Positions 5,334 to 5,423 of a stretch of 5,423 nt of DNA are shown here, piece by piece. The stretch is from Planctomycetota bacterium (GTDB lineage: Bacteria > Planctomycetota > SBBH01 > JACQRN01), in the NCBI GenBank assembly GCA_016206515.1, contig JACQRN010000247.1:1-5423 (forward strand), read 5' to 3'. The notes under the pieces are model-generated. The model made no database searches and was not told the origin of the DNA. It saw only the letters and a program-made list of their open reading frames with translations. The translations under genes and the position numbers were made by a program. Position 1 is the first letter of the stretch; every line of letters starts with the position of its first letter.

Positions 5334-5423
5334 ATGCGCAGGGTCGCCGTGCTCCCCGTTCTGCTCCTCCCCCTCCTGACCGCCGGCTGCGTCGAGTGGT
5401 TCGGCCGCGGGCCGGGGACGGGC
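5334..5423 (+). CDS. Lipoprotein, N-terminal fragment cut by right edge
   Basis: The 30 visible residues begin MRR, then a hydrophobic stretch (VAVLPVLLLPLL, 4-15) and TAGC (16-19), a lipoprotein signal peptide with Cys19 as the lipid-modified residue. The mature part starts CVEWFGRGPGTG. Thr at -3 is less usual than Leu, but the LLTAGC form is common enough. After cleavage the protein would be tethered to a membrane from the outside. Its family cannot be told from this fragment. It may belong functionally with the LemA pair, but it seems to have its own promoter-like hexamer and no ribosome binding site. Confidence 0.7.
   Translation, partial: MRRVAVLPVLLLPLLTAGCVEWFGRGPGTG

Overview
This is a very GC-rich window (C/G at most third codon positions), typical of a high-GC, probably uncultured bacterium. 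Acidobacteriota-like, deltaproteobacterial or Gemmatimonadota-like lineages would all fit, but no marker gene fixes the taxon. The long antisense and out-of-frame open frames are by-products of the base composition.

The left part (1-3671) is a glycan-assembly neighbourhood. A GT-B type glycosyltransferase runs off the left edge on the minus strand (start GTG at 562). A divergent 161-bp gap separates it from a 602-residue polytopic GT-C glycosyltransferase on the plus strand (724-2532). That gene converges, 23 bp apart, on a second GT-B enzyme of the GT4 type on the minus strand (2556-3671). The three genes alternate in strand and so are not one operon, but they suggest that the locus builds a surface polysaccharide or glycolipid: two cytoplasmic nucleotide-sugar enzymes plus one membrane enzyme that would use a lipid-linked sugar.

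The middle part (3672-4083) has no conventional gene. It holds a cluster of inverted repeats, led by a perfect 15-bp palindrome placed just upstream of the GT4 start codon where a ribosome binding site would be expected. It also holds a possible 29-residue tryptophan- and arginine-rich single-pass membrane peptide on the minus strand (3903-3992).

The right part (4084-5423) is a co-oriented set: a membrane-anchored protein resembling the DUF3137 type, a LemA-family protein one base downstream and probably translationally coupled to it, and the start of a lipoprotein gene cut by the right edge. Several starts (724, 4084, 5334 and the small 3992) lack a Shine-Dalgarno sequence but carry a -10-like hexamer 6-11 bases before the ATG, which suggests leaderless or near-leaderless transcripts. 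No tRNA, rRNA, CRISPR array, transposase or phage gene was seen.
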